Shown here one piece after another: positions 7,037-15,761 of a DNA stretch of 48,377 bases. The DNA comes from Paraburkholderia phosphatilytica (lineage in GTDB: Bacteria; Pseudomonadota; Gammaproteobacteria; Burkholderiales; Burkholderiaceae): NCBI RefSeq assembly GCF_003443895.1, contig NZ_QQOA01000049.1, positions 1 through 48,377 on the forward strand, in the 5' to 3' direction. Position 1 is the first letter of the stretch; every line of letters starts with the position of its first letter. The notes under the pieces were generated by a model. It worked only from the letters and a program-made list of their open reading frames with translations. It had not been told where the DNA came from and ran no database searches. A program made the position numbers and the translations under genes.

Positions 7037-7561
7037 TCAGGGTTTCTGGTACAGGTCGGGGTAGCGTCGCGACCGGTCATGCCGCTCCTGTGGATGGTGG
7101 AAAAAGTAGCCCAGCTTCGCCCAGAGCGACATCCTGTGCTGGGGCGGATGGTCGGTCGCCGCGTGTTCGCTGTTTGTGCCCTGCCTGCCATGCTCGGTGC
7201 GATGATCTCCGTTCGTCGCTTTTCCGTTGGCCGCAGACGTGGACGAGGCCTGCTGTGTGTCATCCGGAGTTGCGGGCGGTGCTTCCGGAATTGCCGCAAT
7301 GCGCGCGCTCAGCTCGGCCAGCGCCGCCGTTACATCGGGTCGGATCGGAAAAGGGGAATTCCGGTTCGCATCGCGGTGAAACCACCAGCCGGCATACAGC
7401 GAGGCGCCGGAAATCGCCACGATTGCGGCGGCAATCCATAACGACCAGCGCAGCAGCCGCGCGGATTCAAAGTGCGGTGCGCCTGCCAGGGCACCGTCGA
7501 GCGGTTCGGGTGTCAACGCCGTTTCCAGAGCGGGCTCCCACGATTCATTGGTGTCGGTCAC
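7037..7561 (-). CDS. single-pass membrane protein, unknown function
   Basis: A 174-residue protein with one strong transmembrane segment (LLRWSLWIAAAIVAISGASL, about 37-56), a short cytoplasmic N-terminus and a long periplasmic or disordered C-terminal part rich in Ala, Thr, His and charged residues. The GTG at 7561 was chosen because AGGAGG lies 5 nt upstream; the upstream ATG at 7582 lacks a binding site and includes that motif in its codons. I do not recognise a family. The gene faces the RES module. Confidence 0.6.
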   Translation of the reverse strand: MTDTNESWEPALETALTPEPLDGALAGAPHFESARLLRWSLWIAAAIVAISGASLYAGWWFHRDANRNSPFPIRPDVTAALAELSARIAAIPEAPPATPDDTQQASSTSAANGKATNGDHRTEHGRQGTNSEHAATDHPPQHRMSLWAKLGYFFHHPQERHDRSRRYPDLYQKP

Positions 7562-8108
7562 GCGCGCCTCCTGCCTGATCATCTGCGCGAGTTACATTGA
7601 CGATACATCGCGGCCCGTGACAGCCGCGACCGCGTCGCAGTGTGCGATGGTAAAGCAATTCATCTGCTCCAGCCGGCAACGTGACATCCCGCATGGCGCA
7701 ATGTTCGCGCCGCGCAGGGATGCCGCGAGGACACCGGCGGGAGCAACGGGGGATCGTCTGGAGTTGCAGGCGTGCTGCGTACGAGGGGTCACGCCTGCGG
7801 TGCCGCGCATGAGGCTGGTCTGCACAACCAGCGAATGACGCGTGCGCAAAAAAGTGAGCCGTCGGGTATTCGTTGCCGCAAATGATGGAGCGCCAGTCAG
7901 ATCCATGTGCCGTCGCGAACATCGTCGTCCGGTGTGGGCGGCGTCTTGTGCGACCGCTGCGTCCCGGCGACTGCACGACGGCGCTTTCATGCAGCAAATT
8001 GCGGGCCTTCTGTTGCGGGCGCAGCGGTCTTCCGGCCGACCGTCCGCACCGGTCGCGCGAGGTGCCGTGAAAGCCGCGTCGCGACAGGCCCCGCGCTCAA
8101 CGGCGCGA
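7562..8108. other. 547-bp stretch without a supported gene
   Basis: Several overlapping open frames exist on both strands, all rich in Arg, Ala, Cys and His in the manner of non-coding high-GC sequence. None has a ribosome binding site with a recognisable domain. I see no repeat or RNA gene. Confidence 0.4.
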
Positions 8109-9089
8109 CTATCGTCCGACAATCGTCGGGACGACCTCGCGCATCATTTCTACAAAACGTACCAGTCGCGATGGATAAAACTGCGCATGCGGATAGGTCA
8201 GATAGATCGGCAACGGTGCAGCCTGCCAGCGTGGTGCAAGCTGGATCAGCTCGCCGTTCTCGATCGCGTCCGTGAGCAGCCATGCCGAACCGATTCCCAC
8301 GCCGAGCCCCAGCAGCGCCGCGCTGCGTAGCGCGTACAGGTTCTCGGTGCTGATGCGCGGGCGGATCGGAAAGCTCACGGTTTCGCCGGTCGTGTCGTGC
8401 GTGAGGCGCACCTCGTTGCGGTAATAGGTGCGCAACGCGAGCCACGGCAGCGCAGCCAGCCCGGACGGATGCTCGGGCGGCGGCGCACCTTCGAGCACCG
8501 ACGGCGCCGCGACGACGATGCGCGGGATGGCCGACAGCCTGATCGCGACCACTGCCGGGTCGGTCGGCTCGCCCGCCTGGATTGCGCAGTCGATGCCGGC
8601 ACCGATGAAGTCGCGCACCTCGTCCTGCAGCAGCCACTCGACGGTGACGCGCGGATAGCGTCGCAGAAAGTCCGCGAGCGGCCCGACAAACTTCTCCTGA
8701 CCAAACGCGTGCGGTGCCGCAATCCGCAGCCGGCCTTCCGGCTCTTCCTGTGCGCCGCGCAGGTCCGCCTCGAATGCCGCCCAGCTCGCGAGCAGTTCCT
8801 TCGCGCGGCTGAAGCAGCGCTCGCCATCCACGGTGAGACGCATCGCATGGGTGGAACGCTGCAGCAGCCGCACGCCGAGCGATTGCTCGAGCGTCTGCAG
8901 GCGCCGGCTGACGGTGGGCTGGGTTGCGTTCAGCTGCGAGGCCGCGGCGGACAGGCTGCCGGCCTCCACGATGCGCACGAACGTTTCCATCAGTTGCAGG
9001 CGATCGCCTGCAGCGGCAAGACTGGCGCCGCGCGGCGTCGCGCTCGCGGTGCGGCCGTGCTTCGACGGGGCAGGGCGTGAAGTGATCAT
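8109..9089 (-). CDS. LysR-family transcriptional regulator
   Basis: A 326-residue LysR-type regulator. The winged HTH lies at about 31-90 (VEAGSLSAAASQLNATQPTV, then SRRLQTLEQSLGVRLLQRST) after an unusually long, low-complexity leader of about 30 residues. The effector domain follows (AIDCAIQAGEP-type strand, ALLGLGVGIGSAWL, PIYLTYPHAQFYPSRLVRFV). The sequence resembles the CrgA/DsdC-like subgroup of LysR proteins that act on short-chain or quinone-related genes. It is divergent from an MFS transporter gene 97 bp away, which is its most likely target. Confidence 0.88.
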   Translation of the reverse strand: MITSRPAPSKHGRTASATPRGASLAAAGDRLQLMETFVRIVEAGSLSAAASQLNATQPTVSRRLQTLEQSLGVRLLQRSTHAMRLTVDGERCFSRAKELLASWAAFEADLRGAQEEPEGRLRIAAPHAFGQEKFVGPLADFLRRYPRVTVEWLLQDEVRDFIGAGIDCAIQAGEPTDPAVVAIRLSAIPRIVVAAPSVLEGAPPPEHPSGLAALPWLALRTYYRNEVRLTHDTTGETVSFPIRPRISTENLYALRSAALLGLGVGIGSAWLLTDAIENGELIQLAPRWQAAPLPIYLTYPHAQFYPSRLVRFVEMMREVVPTIVGR

Positions 9090-9186
9090 GCGCTGAGCGT
9101 ATAACAAATCTGCGGCCAGTGGTACTACCGTGAAGTGGTGCGACGAAGCACACTCGCCTTCATTGTTCGAATGCGAGGTACCTTGA

Positions 9187-10488
9187 ATGTCCACGATGCA
9201 TGACACTGGCGTTGAAGCCTGCGAACCGGTCTGCGAACCGGTCGCGCTTCCTGCTGCTTCCACCGAACCAGCCGCGGGCGGCAGCGCGCTGCTCACGCCG
9301 CGGCTGGTGCTGCTGCTGGCGGCGGGCGCGGGCCTTGGCGTCGCGCCGCTCTACTACAGCCAGCCGATGCTCGGCGTGCTGGGCGCCGACACCGGCGCCT
9401 CGGCGCGGATCGTCGGACTCGTGCCCACGCTGACGCAGCTCGGCTATGCGGTTGGCATCCTGTTCCTCGCGCCGCTCGGCGACCGCTTCGACCGTCGTCG
9501 CGTGATTCTCGTCAAGGCTGCGTCGCTTGTGGCGGCATTGCTGCTGGCAGCGCTGTCACCGTCGATTGGGCTGCTGCTTGTCGCCAGTCTTGCGACTGGC
9601 ATCGCGGCGACGCTTGCGCAGGACATCGTGCCGGCCGCCGCCATGCTCGCGCCGCAGGCGCATCGCGGCAAGGTGGTCGGCACTGTGATGACAGGATTGC
9701 TGCTGGGGATTCTGCTGTCGCGCGTCGTGAGCGGCTGCGTGGCGGGCGAACTCGGCTGGCGCGCGACCTTCGGGCTCGCGGCGGCAAGCGTCGCGGCGAT
9801 CGGCGTGGCGTCCTGGCGCGGCCTGCCGCGCTTCGCACCGACCACGACGCTGCCGTACGGCGCGCTGCTCGCTTCGCTCGCGCAGCTGTGGCGCGGACAT
9901 CGCGCGCTGCGCCGTGCGGCGCTCGCGCAGGGGCTGCTTGCGATCGGCTTCAGCGCGTTCTGGTCGACACTCGCGATGATGCTGCGCGGCGCACCGTTTC
10001 ACCTCGGCAGCGCGGCGGCGGGCGCGTTCGGTCTCGCCGGTGCAGCGGGCGCACTGGCCGCGCCGCTGGCGGGGCGTCTCGCGGATCGTCGTGGCCCTGA
10101 ACTCGTCACGCGCCTCGGCGCGGCGCTCGCAACACTGTCCTTCGCGGCGATGGGCTTCATGCCGCTGCTGTCGCCGCACGCGCAGCTGGCGTTGCTCGCC
10201 GTGTGTGCGCTCGGCTTCGACCTCGGTTTCCAGACGATGCTGATCGCGCATCAAACGATCATCTACGGCCTCGATCCGGTCGCCCGCAGCCGGCTCAACG
10301 CGGTGCTGTTCGTCGGCATGTTCATCGGCATGGCGACGGGCGCGGCCGCCGGCAGCGTGTTGCTCGCGCAATGGGGCTGGACCGCGGTAACTGTGCTCGC
10401 CACCACGATGGGGCTCGCGGCGCTGACCGTGCGGCTCTGCAGTCCGGCCGCTCAGGCGACGGACCTGGCTATTGCTGCGCGCGTCTGA
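9187..10488 (+). CDS. MFS transporter, probable drug/metabolite exporter
   Basis: A 433-residue major facilitator superfamily protein with about 12 hydrophobic segments. The signature between helices 2 and 3 is FLAPLGDRFDRRRVILVKAA (about 95-114), and a second is AGRLADRRGPELVTRLG in the C-terminal half. The N-terminus has a non-membrane leader of about 35 residues with a repeated CEPV motif. An in-frame ATG at 9196 is an alternative start; neither has a strong binding site. Divergent transcription from a LysR regulator fits an inducible exporter. The substrate cannot be told from sequence. Confidence 0.88.
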   Translation: MSTMHDTGVEACEPVCEPVALPAASTEPAAGGSALLTPRLVLLLAAGAGLGVAPLYYSQPMLGVLGADTGASARIVGLVPTLTQLGYAVGILFLAPLGDRFDRRRVILVKAASLVAALLLAALSPSIGLLLVASLATGIAATLAQDIVPAAAMLAPQAHRGKVVGTVMTGLLLGILLSRVVSGCVAGELGWRATFGLAAASVAAIGVASWRGLPRFAPTTTLPYGALLASLAQLWRGHRALRRAALAQGLLAIGFSAFWSTLAMMLRGAPFHLGSAAAGAFGLAGAAGALAAPLAGRLADRRGPELVTRLGAALATLSFAAMGFMPLLSPHAQLALLAVCALGFDLGFQTMLIAHQTIIYGLDPVARSRLNAVLFVGMFIGMATGAAAGSVLLAQWGWTAVTVLATTMGLAALTVRLCSPAAQATDLAIAARV

Positions 10489-10989
10489 ACGGATGCTCCT
10501 CGACCGGTTTCATCCAGTGGCTCGATTCCGGGTAAACGACAGGCTCCAGATGAAATGAAAATGTCGGAATCGAATAATTAAACAGACAGGTTCGATTCGA
10601 AGTGAATGATGTAGCGCAACGGTATCGAAGACGGCACGGCGACGTGGTATCGCAATGCCAGCCCGGGTGCTGTCGCGACAGAAAGCGAGACGTCAGGAAG
10701 CTGAATCAAGTTTGACGGCTGATGTGCAATTATCTGCATTCCTGATGAAAGCAATTCGTCTTTTAGGCATCCAGGACATAGAGGTATTCAAGGCGTGACA
10801 CGCTATCCCGTTTGTTGTCCGACGAACCGAACGCGCAATGTCGGCGCGTTCCAATGAACCCGTCAGAACGTCGTACGTCGCGCACGTTGCTGTGGAAACC
10901 GGCCATGCGGCGGCGATCGCTGGCAACGGGGTGCCGGCGGGTGGAACGTTCGACATACGAGACGCGGCTGGACAACAAGAGAGTGTGCG
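10489..10989. other. 500-bp intergenic region with an inverted repeat
   Basis: No gene is supported; the reverse frame through here has no features. GAATCGAA (10567-10574) and TTCGATTC (10591-10598) form perfect 8-bp arms around a 16-bp AT-rich centre. The region is more AT-rich than its surroundings and probably holds the promoter of the methyltransferase gene. Confidence 0.4.
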
Positions 10990-11820
10990 ATGAACCTCAG
11001 CAATGAACTGGATCATGTCAACCAGCATGCGTGGAACTCGCGCGATGCCAGACGCGAGTTCACGACCTCACGAGGCTGGAGCGACCCGGGAGAACAGGCG
11101 GCGGTGGATTGGTGCGCGCCGTACTGCCGCCGGCAACCGCTACTTGATGTCGGCGTTGGCGCGGGCCGTACCGTGCCGATGATGACCGCGCTGTCGAGCG
11201 ACTACACGGCGGTCGATTACACGCCGAAGCTCGTCGAGCTGTGCCGCGCGCGTTATCCGCACATCGACGTGCGCGTGATGGATGCGCGCGACATGTCTGC
11301 GCTTCCATCCGATCACTACGCGCTCGTGCAGTTCAGCTGGAACGGCATCGACTGCGTCGATCACGACGGTCGCATCAGCATCCTGCGCGAGATGAAGCGG
11401 GTCGCGCGTCCGGGCGGGCTGATCCTGTTTTCGTCGCACAATCGCGAAGGCCCGGGTTTTCGCGAGCCGCTTTCGCGCCTGCTGCCGGCGTTTTCGTTCA
11501 ACCCGCTGCGGTTTGGCGTGCGAACGCTGCGTTCGCTGAAACGTCTGCCGCCCGGCGCGATCAACTACCTGCGCCACGCGCATCTCGCGCGTGACTTCGA
11601 CGGTTACTCGCTCGCCACCGCGGCCGCGCACAACTTCGGCATTGTGATCGTCTACACGACGATCCAGCACGAACGGCAGACGCTCGCGGCGCTCGGGCTC
11701 GAACTCGAGGTCATGTACGGCAGCACGGACAGCCGTCCGATACCCGCCGATGCGCAGTCGAGCGACGCATGGTGGCTGCATTTCGTTGCGCGAAAGCCGG
11801 TGCTTCATGCGGCGGTCTGA
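10990..11820 (+). CDS. class I SAM-dependent methyltransferase
   Basis: A 276-residue protein with a Rossmann-type methyltransferase core. Motif I is LLDVGVGAGRTVPMM (about 53-67), the acidic end of strand 2 is YTAVDYTPKLVELCRARYP, motif II is VRVMDARDMSALPSDHYALV and motif III is LREMKRVARPGGLILFSSH. The C-terminal half is longer and lysine/arginine-rich around 175-195, resembling small-molecule or lipid methyltransferases. The ATG at 10990 follows AGAGAG. No biosynthetic partner lies nearby, so the substrate is unknown. Confidence 0.85.
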   Translation: MNLSNELDHVNQHAWNSRDARREFTTSRGWSDPGEQAAVDWCAPYCRRQPLLDVGVGAGRTVPMMTALSSDYTAVDYTPKLVELCRARYPHIDVRVMDARDMSALPSDHYALVQFSWNGIDCVDHDGRISILREMKRVARPGGLILFSSHNREGPGFREPLSRLLPAFSFNPLRFGVRTLRSLKRLPPGAINYLRHAHLARDFDGYSLATAAAHNFGIVIVYTTIQHERQTLAALGLELEVMYGSTDSRPIPADAQSSDAWWLHFVARKPVLHAAV

Positions 11821-11873
11821 AGTGCGGAACGGTAGGGTTGCGCGTCGCGCGGAGCATTGAAAATCCGGCGTTA

Positions 11874-11888
11874 TACCAAAAATTGGTA
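11874..11888. promoter_or_regulatory. palindrome upstream of parDE
   Basis: TACCAA-AAA-TTGGTA is a perfect 6-bp-arm palindrome 31-45 bp before the parD start. It is the likely operator for the ribbon-helix-helix antitoxin. A possible -35 TTGAAA lies at 11857-11862, but I could not place a convincing -10. Confidence 0.55.
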
Positions 11889-11918
11889 GATGATGGGCGG
11901 GTTCGAGAGGAGAGCCTG

Positions 11919-12164
11919 ATGCCGCGCAACACGTCCGTTTCTCTCGGCGATCACCTCGCCGGGTTCGTCGACACCCAGGTCGCTTCGGGCCGCTATGGCT
12001 CGGCGAGCGATGTCGTGCGGGCCGGCCTGCGCCTGCTCGAATCGCATGAAACGCAGGTGCGCGCGCTGCAGGAAGCATTGAAGGCCGGCGAGGCATCGGG
12101 TGCGCCAGCCCCGTTCGATAGCGAAGCGTTCCTCGCCCGCATGCGGACCTCGCATGGCAAGTAG
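11919..12164 (+). CDS. parD: ParD-family antitoxin
   Basis: An 81-residue ParD antitoxin: N-terminal ribbon-helix-helix (RNTSVSLGDHLAGFVDTQV, SGRYGSASDVVRAGLRLLE, about 3-42) and an acidic/alanine-rich C-terminal part that binds the toxin. The ATG at 11919 follows GAGAGGAGAG. It overlaps parE by 11 nt. A palindrome upstream suits autorepression. This is the fourth toxin-antitoxin family in the first 12.5 kb. Confidence 0.92.
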   Translation: MPRNTSVSLGDHLAGFVDTQVASGRYGSASDVVRAGLRLLESHETQVRALQEALKAGEASGAPAPFDSEAFLARMRTSHGK

Positions 12165-12453
12165 CAGGCGGCCGCTCAGGCTGACGCCGCTTGCCGGAAC
12201 CGATCTCGAAGACATCTGGCGTTACTCCGCTGCGCAGTGGTCGCCCGAACAGGCCGACCCGTATCACCGCGATCTGGTCGCGACGATGGAAGCGCTGGCT
12301 GCCGGGAAGAAGTCAGGTCGCGCGTGCACCGTGCGGGACGGCTATTTCCGCTACGGCGTGGGTTCGCACGTTGTCTTCTACCTGGAGTCCCCGCATACGC
12401 TGGATGTCATCCGGGTGCTTCACCAGCGCACGGACATCGAACGTCATCTGTAG
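12154..12453 (+). CDS. parE: ParE-family toxin
   Basis: A 99-residue RelE/ParE-fold toxin. Diagnostic parts are LTPLAGTDLEDIWRYSAAQW (about 10-29), the central KKSGRACTVRDGYFRYGVGSH-type strand pair and the C-terminal strand VIRVLHQRTDIERHL. ParE proteins inhibit DNA gyrase. The ATG lies inside the end of parD. Its last 10 bp overlap the 3' end of the convergent tandem-HTH LysR gene, which implies that no terminator separates them. Confidence 0.92.
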   Translation: MASSRRPLRLTPLAGTDLEDIWRYSAAQWSPEQADPYHRDLVATMEALAAGKKSGRACTVRDGYFRYGVGSHVVFYLESPHTLDVIRVLHQRTDIERHL

Positions 12454-13679
12454 GAGACGGACGCACGCGGGCTGTCCGCTCCGCACTCCAGCCGCAACTG
12501 CTCGATGAACGACTGCTGCATGGCCGTGCCGAGCCAGTCGCTGCGGAGCGTGTAGCCAACGGTGCGTTCCGACGCGGGGATTTCGAGTTCCAGCGCGACC
12601 ATCTCGCTGCCGAGGTACGCCTCGCGGATCTGCGAGCGCGATTGCAGCGTGATGCAGTCGCTCTCCGTGAGCATCGCCATCATCATCGCAAGCGAACTGG
12701 TTTCGACCACGAGCGGTGGCTGCTTCGGCAGGCGCGCGAGAATCGCATCGATCACCGTGCGGCGCGGGACGCCACGTTGCGGGACGACCCAGTCGAACGC
12801 GGCAAGGTCGCGCGCGCTGACCTTCTTCCGGCCCGCGAGCCGGTGTCCTTTTCTCACCGCCACCACGTAAGGATCGGCGAACAGTTCGCTCTCCTGCACG
12901 GATTCCGACAGGCGCGGCTCGCGCAGCGCACCGAGCAGCACGTCGATCGTGCCGAAGCGTAGTTCGCGCAGCAGGCGTGCATGCGAACCCTCGTCGACGG
13001 TGACCTTGGCGGCAGGGTAGATCGCGAGCAGCCGGCGGATCGCACGCGCGACGAGCCGGGGCGGCAGCATCGGCAGAATGCCGATCGCGACCTTGCCGGT
13101 CATCTGCCCGCGCGCGTATGCGAGGTCTTCGCGAGCCTGGGCGATCTCGTACAGCGCGAGACTCAGGCAGCGTGCGAACTCGACGCCCGCGGCGTTTGCC
13201 GACACGCTATGCACGCGGCGCCGGTACAGCGTCACGCCAACCGCCTGCTCGATCTGCCTCGCGGCGCGGTGCACGGCGGGTTGCGAGACGTCGAGCTGCT
13301 GCGCCGCCTCCGCGGCCGAGCCGCATCGTGCGATCGCGATGTGACAGCGTACCTGCGTGTCGGTCAGATGCCGGCAGACCTTGGCGATCGACGCTGCAGA
13401 CAGCGCTTCGCAGCCGGGCAGACCTGCGACCGCGCGCTCCATCTGATCGAGCATGCGCCGCACGCGGCGCTGCAGGATCGCACCTTCCTGCGTCAGTTCG
13501 CTGCCGCCGTAGCCGCGCACGAACAATGCGCCGCCGAAGCTCTCTTCGAGCTTCCCGATAGCGAGGCTCACCGCGGGCTGGGTGCGGCCCGCCTGGGACG
13601 CCGCCGCGCCGATTCCGCCCGCGGCACAAACTGCGTCGAACAGAAAGAGGCGCCGCAGGCGCGTCAGATCGTCGTCCAT
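12444..13679 (-). CDS. LysR-like regulator with two helix-turn-helix domains
   Basis: A 411-residue protein, about 100 residues longer than a standard LysR regulator. The extra length is a second DNA-binding domain: HTH-1 at about 9-66 (GGIGAAASQAGRTQPAVSLA then LEESFGGALFVRG) and HTH-2 at about 110-165 (GSAAEAAQQLDVSQPAVHRA then IEQAVGVTLYRRR). A LysR effector-binding domain follows (TGKVAIGILPMLPPRLV, TIDVLLGALREPR, DWVVPQRGVPRRTVI). The gene is divergent from the amidohydrolase of the putative acid-catabolism unit, which is its probable target. Similar double-HTH LysR proteins exist in aromatic-acid clusters to my memory, but I cannot name an exact relative. The effector is unknown. Confidence 0.88.
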   Translation of the reverse strand: MDDDLTRLRRLFLFDAVCAAGGIGAAASQAGRTQPAVSLAIGKLEESFGGALFVRGYGGSELTQEGAILQRRVRRMLDQMERAVAGLPGCEALSAASIAKVCRHLTDTQVRCHIAIARCGSAAEAAQQLDVSQPAVHRAARQIEQAVGVTLYRRRVHSVSANAAGVEFARCLSLALYEIAQAREDLAYARGQMTGKVAIGILPMLPPRLVARAIRRLLAIYPAAKVTVDEGSHARLLRELRFGTIDVLLGALREPRLSESVQESELFADPYVVAVRKGHRLAGRKKVSARDLAAFDWVVPQRGVPRRTVIDAILARLPKQPPLVVETSSLAMMMAMLTESDCITLQSRSQIREAYLGSEMVALELEIPASERTVGYTLRSDWLGTAMQQSFIEQLRLECGADSPRASVSYR

Positions 13680-13844
13680 CCGGGCTCCTGATTTCGTGGA
13701 AGAAGCGCGGCGAAATTCTACGGGAGAACCCTCGGCTTAACCAGAATTTATGTCCGGCAGCAAAGTTCATATTAAGGGATTCGACGCAGGCAAGCTTACA
13801 GTGACGTGCATCGAGCAAGCCATCTTTCAGCCAGGAGTTCGTTC

Positions 13845-14696
13845 ATGTCCGTTGTCATCGACACTCACACTCACGCCATTTCCCCGGATCCGCAGCGCTA
13901 TCCGCTGGCTCCCGTCGGCGGTCACCAGTCGGAATGGTCGGTGCAACGGCCCGTCAGTTTCGAAGGGCTGCTGGCGGCAATGGACGAAGCCTGCATCGAT
14001 CGCGCGGTGGTCGTGCAGGCATCGACGGTGTATGGCAACGACAATAGTTATGTCGTCGACGCGGTGCGTGCGCATCGCGACCGCTTTGCCGGCGTGTGTT
14101 CGGTCGACGTGCTGGCGAGCGATGCGGTTGCGCAGCTCGAGCGCTGGCTCGATGCGGGACTGGGCGGCCTGCGGCTATTCACGACGGGCAGCACGATGCC
14201 TGGCCAGGCGGGCTGGCTTGACGACGAGCGATCGTTTCCGGTCTGGGAATACGCGCAGCAGCACGATGTGCCGATCTGCCTGCAGATGACCGCGCTCGGC
14301 ATTCCGGCATTGCTGAAGATGCTCGCGCGCTTTCCCGCCGTGCGCGTGCTGCTCGATCATCTCGCGCGGCCAGAGCTTGCGGGCGGCCCGCCATACGAAG
14401 CAGCGGCGCCGCTTTTCAGTCTCGCCGCACATCCGGGCGTCTTCCTCAAGCTGACCAACCGCACGATCGCGGAGTCGTCCCGAGGCGCATCGACGCCGGC
14501 CGCGTTTTTCCCGCGGGTGCTCGATGCGTTCGGTGCCGGCCGCATCGCGTGGGGATCCAATTTCCCGGCCGCCGAAGGCGCGCTTTCGCAACTGCTGGCG
14601 GATGCACGTGAAAGTCTCGCGATGCTTCCTGCTGATGCACGCGAAGCCATTTTCGGCGGGACCGCACGCGGGCTCTATCCGTCGCTCGTGGCCTGA
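13845..14696 (+). CDS. amidohydrolase (PF04909 type), 2-pyrone-4,6-dicarboxylate hydrolase-like
   Basis: A 283-residue TIM-barrel amidohydrolase of the LigI/ACMSD group. It opens with VIDTHTHAISPDPQRYPL, the usual DxHxH plus P-x-RYPL start. Later it has RAVVVQASTVYGNDN (about 45-59), LDHLARPELAGGPP (about 169-182) with the conserved Asp-His, and the C-terminal RIAWGSNFPAAE with the usual W-G-S/T-D/N-P motif. Here the family's usual Asp of SDFP/TDFP is Asn. Such enzymes hydrolyse lactones or decarboxylate ring-cleavage products. The ATG at 13845 follows CAGGAG. It begins a run of four genes on the same strand. The exact substrate is inferred only broadly. Confidence 0.82.
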   Translation: MSVVIDTHTHAISPDPQRYPLAPVGGHQSEWSVQRPVSFEGLLAAMDEACIDRAVVVQASTVYGNDNSYVVDAVRAHRDRFAGVCSVDVLASDAVAQLERWLDAGLGGLRLFTTGSTMPGQAGWLDDERSFPVWEYAQQHDVPICLQMTALGIPALLKMLARFPAVRVLLDHLARPELAGGPPYEAAAPLFSLAAHPGVFLKLTNRTIAESSRGASTPAAFFPRVLDAFGAGRIAWGSNFPAAEGALSQLLADARESLAMLPADAREAIFGGTARGLYPSLVA

Positions 14697-14755
14697 CGCG
14701 CACGCAAGGCAATACGTAAGGCAATAGGCAAAGCATTACGCAAAGGATCGCAGAT

Positions 14756-15673
14756 ATGACCGCAATACCGACACCGCTGCGCGTGAGCGTCGCACTCAAG
14801 ACGTATCCGCACACACGCGCGCTGAAGGCGGGTGAACTGACCGACCCGGCCGTCGACCTCGTGTTCGAAAACGTCGAGCCGATCCATCGCGCGTTCGCGC
14901 CGATGGTGCGCTCGCACGCGTACGACGTCAGCGAACTGGCCATTGTGACGTTTCTGCAGGCGAAGGCCTACGGCAAGCCACTGATGCTGCTGCCGGTGGT
15001 GGTCGCGTCGCGCTTCCAGCAAGGATGCATACTCTACAACGCGCAGCGTGCGAAGTTTGACGTCGCCCAGCTTGCCGGCAAGCGGGTTGGCGTGCGTACA
15101 TACTCGCAGACCACCGGCATGTGGGTGCGCGCGATTCTCGCGGAAAGCTGGGGCATGCGGCTCGACAGCGTCGACTGGATCACGTTCGAAGGCGGACATC
15201 TCGAGGAATATCGCGATCCTTCTTTCGTACGTCGCGCGGAACCAGGCCAGCAGATGCTGCCGATGCTGCGTGCCGGCGAACTCGACGCCGCCATCTTCGG
15301 CAACGACCTGCCGGACGAACCGGGGCTCGCGCCGCTGATCGACAATGCGGCGGCGGCCGATCGCGCCTGGTACGCCGCGCATCGCTATGTGCCGCTCAAC
15401 CATGTGGTCGTCGTGACGAAGGCGCTGGCGGATCAGCATCCGCATGCGGTGCGCGCAGTCTACGACCTGCTGTGCCGCGGCAATGCCGCTGCCGCCAACG
15501 CACCGGACAATGCCGGCAAGCCTGATCGCGCGCCCTTCGGCATCGATGCGCTGCGTGGACCGCTCGCGGAAACGCTGGCGTTTTGCGAGCGCCAGCAGTT
15601 GCTGCCCCGCAAGCTCGACGTCGACGAAATCTTTGCCGATTGCGTCGACGTGCTGGGCGACGCCGCGTATTGA
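14756..15673 (+). CDS. Pht5-like (4,5-dihydroxyphthalate decarboxylase family) protein
   Basis: A 305-residue protein with a periplasmic-binding-protein type II fold but no signal peptide. This combination and the sequence (RVSVALKTYPHTRALKAG, YDVSELAIVTFLQAKAYGKP, GKRVGVRTYSQTTGMWVRA, RDPSFVRR) match the family typified by Pht5, 4,5-dihydroxyphthalate decarboxylase. True catalytic function has been shown for few members, so it may instead bind or process another aromatic acid. It lies 59 bp after the amidohydrolase and 88 bp before dctA, suggesting one operon. Length is near the family norm of about 310-330. Confidence 0.78.
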   Translation: MTAIPTPLRVSVALKTYPHTRALKAGELTDPAVDLVFENVEPIHRAFAPMVRSHAYDVSELAIVTFLQAKAYGKPLMLLPVVVASRFQQGCILYNAQRAKFDVAQLAGKRVGVRTYSQTTGMWVRAILAESWGMRLDSVDWITFEGGHLEEYRDPSFVRRAEPGQQMLPMLRAGELDAAIFGNDLPDEPGLAPLIDNAAAADRAWYAAHRYVPLNHVVVVTKALADQHPHAVRAVYDLLCRGNAAAANAPDNAGKPDRAPFGIDALRGPLAETLAFCERQQLLPRKLDVDEIFADCVDVLGDAAY

Positions 15674-15761
15674 GAACTGAGAACGTACGACGGATAACGC
15701 ACCGCATCCTGCATCCGTATCGAGCGAACAGCGATTCGCCGCAGTCATCGAAGGAGACATC

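Noticed and set aside
7592..8122. reverse frames of 150-176 codons in the gap before the LysR gene
   Set aside because: Arg-, His- and Cys-rich, no binding site, two frames equally open; treated as non-coding.
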